Below the pieces are notes generated by a model. It had not been told where the DNA came from, did not search any database, and saw only the letters and a program-made list of their open reading frames with translations. Shown here one piece after another: positions 5,933-6,448 of a stretch of DNA of 6,448 bases. Location of the stretch: positions 1 through 6,448 of the forward strand of contig JBBRLG010000432.1 in the NCBI GenBank assembly GCA_038231495.1, written 5' to 3'. This DNA is from JBBRLG01 sp038231495 (GTDB taxonomy: Bacteria > Planctomycetota > Planctomycetia > Gemmatales > Gemmataceae). The first letter of the stretch is position 1; each line of letters begins with the position of its first letter. Made by a program: the position numbers and the translations under genes.

Positions 5933-5961
5933 AGTCTAACCGGCGGAAATAGCGGCGTCAA
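5933..5961 (-). promoter_or_regulatory. Probable sigma70-type promoter of the kinase gene
   Basis: On the minus strand TTGACG (5961-5956; 5 of 6 matches to TTGACA) and TAGACT (5938-5933; 4 of 6 matches to TATAAT) are separated by 17 bases. The predicted leader is about 45 bases, ending in a good ribosome site. TTTATTTGCGG lies at 5982-5972, ten bases upstream of the -35, and the same 11-mer precedes the Panacea promoter. Confidence 0.6.
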
Positions 5962-5984
5962 TTGCCTAAAGCCGCAAATAAAAA

Positions 5985-6050
5985 GGCGAGCGTCGGGGCG
6001 TGAGCACGTCGTGGCACGCTACACGTCGGGCTTACGCCCTGACGCTCGCC
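5985..6050. repeat. 66-bp dispersed-type hairpin repeat upstream of the kinase promoter
   Basis: Arms 5985-6004 (GGCGAGCGTCGGGGCGTGAG) and 6031-6050 (CTTACGCCCTGACGCTCGCC) pair over all 20 positions, two as G-U wobbles when read as plus-strand RNA, around a 26-base loop. The extreme GC stem and placement between genes resemble REP-type dispersed palindromes. It lies about 24 bases upstream of the kinase -35 and could also insulate that promoter or end transcription entering from the right. Whether it is repeated elsewhere cannot be seen here. Confidence 0.6.
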
Positions 6051-6160
6051 AATGCGTTAGCGACTCTGAACGTCGGCAATATTACCTCGGCACGAAAGTT
6101 ACGCACACCCGTAGGCCGCCAACGGGCTTGCCAAACGGACCCTTGCCAACCACCCTCGGC

Positions 6161-6185
6161 ACCCTTGCCAAGCTTTGGCAAGGGT
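6161..6185. repeat. Perfect 11-bp hairpin of the CCCTTGCCAA repeat word
   Basis: ACCCTTGCCAA (6161-6171) and TTGGCAAGGGT (6175-6185) are exact inverted copies around a 3-base GCT loop. The word CCCTTGCCAA also occurs alone at 6140-6149, and again in the hairpin at 6233-6269. Confidence 0.65.
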
Positions 6186-6232
6186 CTATCAGCGCCGCTG
6201 CCTGCTCCTGGCGGTCGCTGCGTGCCAAAATT

Positions 6233-6269
6233 CCACCCTTGCCAAGATTGTGCGCTTTGGCAAGGGTGG
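6233..6269. repeat. Perfect 13-bp hairpin, second copy of the CCCTTGCCAA family
   Basis: CCACCCTTGCCAA (6233-6245) and TTGGCAAGGGTGG (6257-6269) pair perfectly around an 11-base loop. The stem shares 11 bp with the hairpin at 6161-6185 but has a different loop, which points to a repeat family rather than chance. Confidence 0.65.
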
Positions 6270-6422
6270 GTAGGGTGTCCGAGGTCGCGGGGTCCAATTG
6301 GACGCCATTGGGCGACCGCTTGCGTAAGTGCCGTGCTCTCGAAACAGCACGATTGGCAGAAGCAATCTGTGCGACTCTTACATGCCGAGGTAATAAGGCG
6401 ACCGGCAGGCTCCGATTTACCT

Positions 6423-6448
6423 GTCGTAGCCGCAAGCGGCCCGCTTGC
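6423..6448. repeat. Right copy of the 18-bp inverted pair, followed by a palindrome
   Basis: GTCGTAGCCGCAAGCGGC (6423-6440) is the exact reverse complement of 3-20. An overlapping hairpin, GCAAGCG (6432-6438) and CGCTTGC (6442-6448) around GCC, extends to the window end, so the full element probably continues beyond it. Confidence 0.6.

Larger units (their letters stand above)
6080..6395. repeat. 316-bp interval bounded by imperfect 28-bp inverted repeats
   Basis: TATTACCTCGGCA (6080-6092) and TGCCGAGGTAATA (6383-6395) are exact inverted copies. The similarity resumes further inward as CGCACA (6102-6107) and TGTGCG (6368-6373), giving about 23 of 28 matching positions. No matching direct repeat flanks the ends and no transposase is encoded, so this may be an old non-autonomous element or two separate repeat copies facing each other. 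Confidence 0.4.
6051..6448. other. Gene-free stretch rich in inverted repeats
   Basis: I see no convincing gene in these 398 bases. The one long open frame on the minus strand (6435-6082) starts at TTG inside the terminal palindrome, has no ribosome site, has an Arg/Pro-rich sequence without recognisable domain, and runs through the hairpins described separately. The stretch contains a long-range inverted repeat (6080-6107 with 6368-6395), two CCCTTGCCAA hairpins, a perfect 12-bp palindrome GTCCAATTGGAC (6292-6303) and a 6-bp stem CGTGCT/AGCACG (6332-6337, 6346-6351). Confidence 0.6.

Noticed and set aside
6082..6435. 117-residue open frame on the minus strand
   Set aside because: It begins at TTG inside the terminal palindrome, has no ribosome site, runs through two perfect hairpins and the inverted-repeat ends, and its Arg/Pro-rich product matches no domain I recognise.

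Overview
The window most likely comes from a planctomycete, probably a Gemmataceae-type genome. This is an inference from three things: GC-rich coding sequence, a secreted prenyltransferase/squalene-oxidase-repeat protein with a HEAT tail ending in a W-x-x-WW-type motif, and a membrane-anchored Hanks-type Ser/Thr kinase fused to an extracytoplasmic beta-propeller. Non-coding stretches rich in short dispersed palindromes fit the same picture.

Layout. Bases 1-153 hold a short inverted repeat and a candidate promoter. Bases 154-2142 (+) encode a 662-residue exported repeat protein. Bases 2143-2376, between convergent genes, are a nest of repeats: a hairpin-forming 3' element, then a 134-bp miniature-transposon-like element with perfect 12-bp terminal inverted repeats, flanked by an 8-bp direct repeat. 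On the minus strand follow two genes separated by one base. The first is a Panacea-domain (GepA/SocA-like, DUF4065-type) protein at 3265-2831. The second is an uncharacterised 150-residue protein at 2829-2377. Their shared promoter region lies at about 3277-3345. Further upstream on the minus strand is an 817-residue kinase (5880-3427) with a good promoter at 5933-5961. The remaining 0.57 kb (5881-6448) has no convincing gene but contains several inverted repeats and hairpins.

How the genes relate. The two small genes look like a self-contained antitoxin-toxin operon: Panacea domains are established antitoxin modules that pair with many unrelated toxins, and here the Panacea gene is directly coupled to a protein of no family I can name with a known activity. 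This pair is the best candidate for an undescribed system. The kinase and the exported repeat protein look like ordinary planctomycete genes with their own promoters, and nothing in the sequence ties them to the small operon. The kinase and the exported protein share a related palindromic element just after their stop codons. The last bases of the window are an inverted copy of 18 bases at its start.
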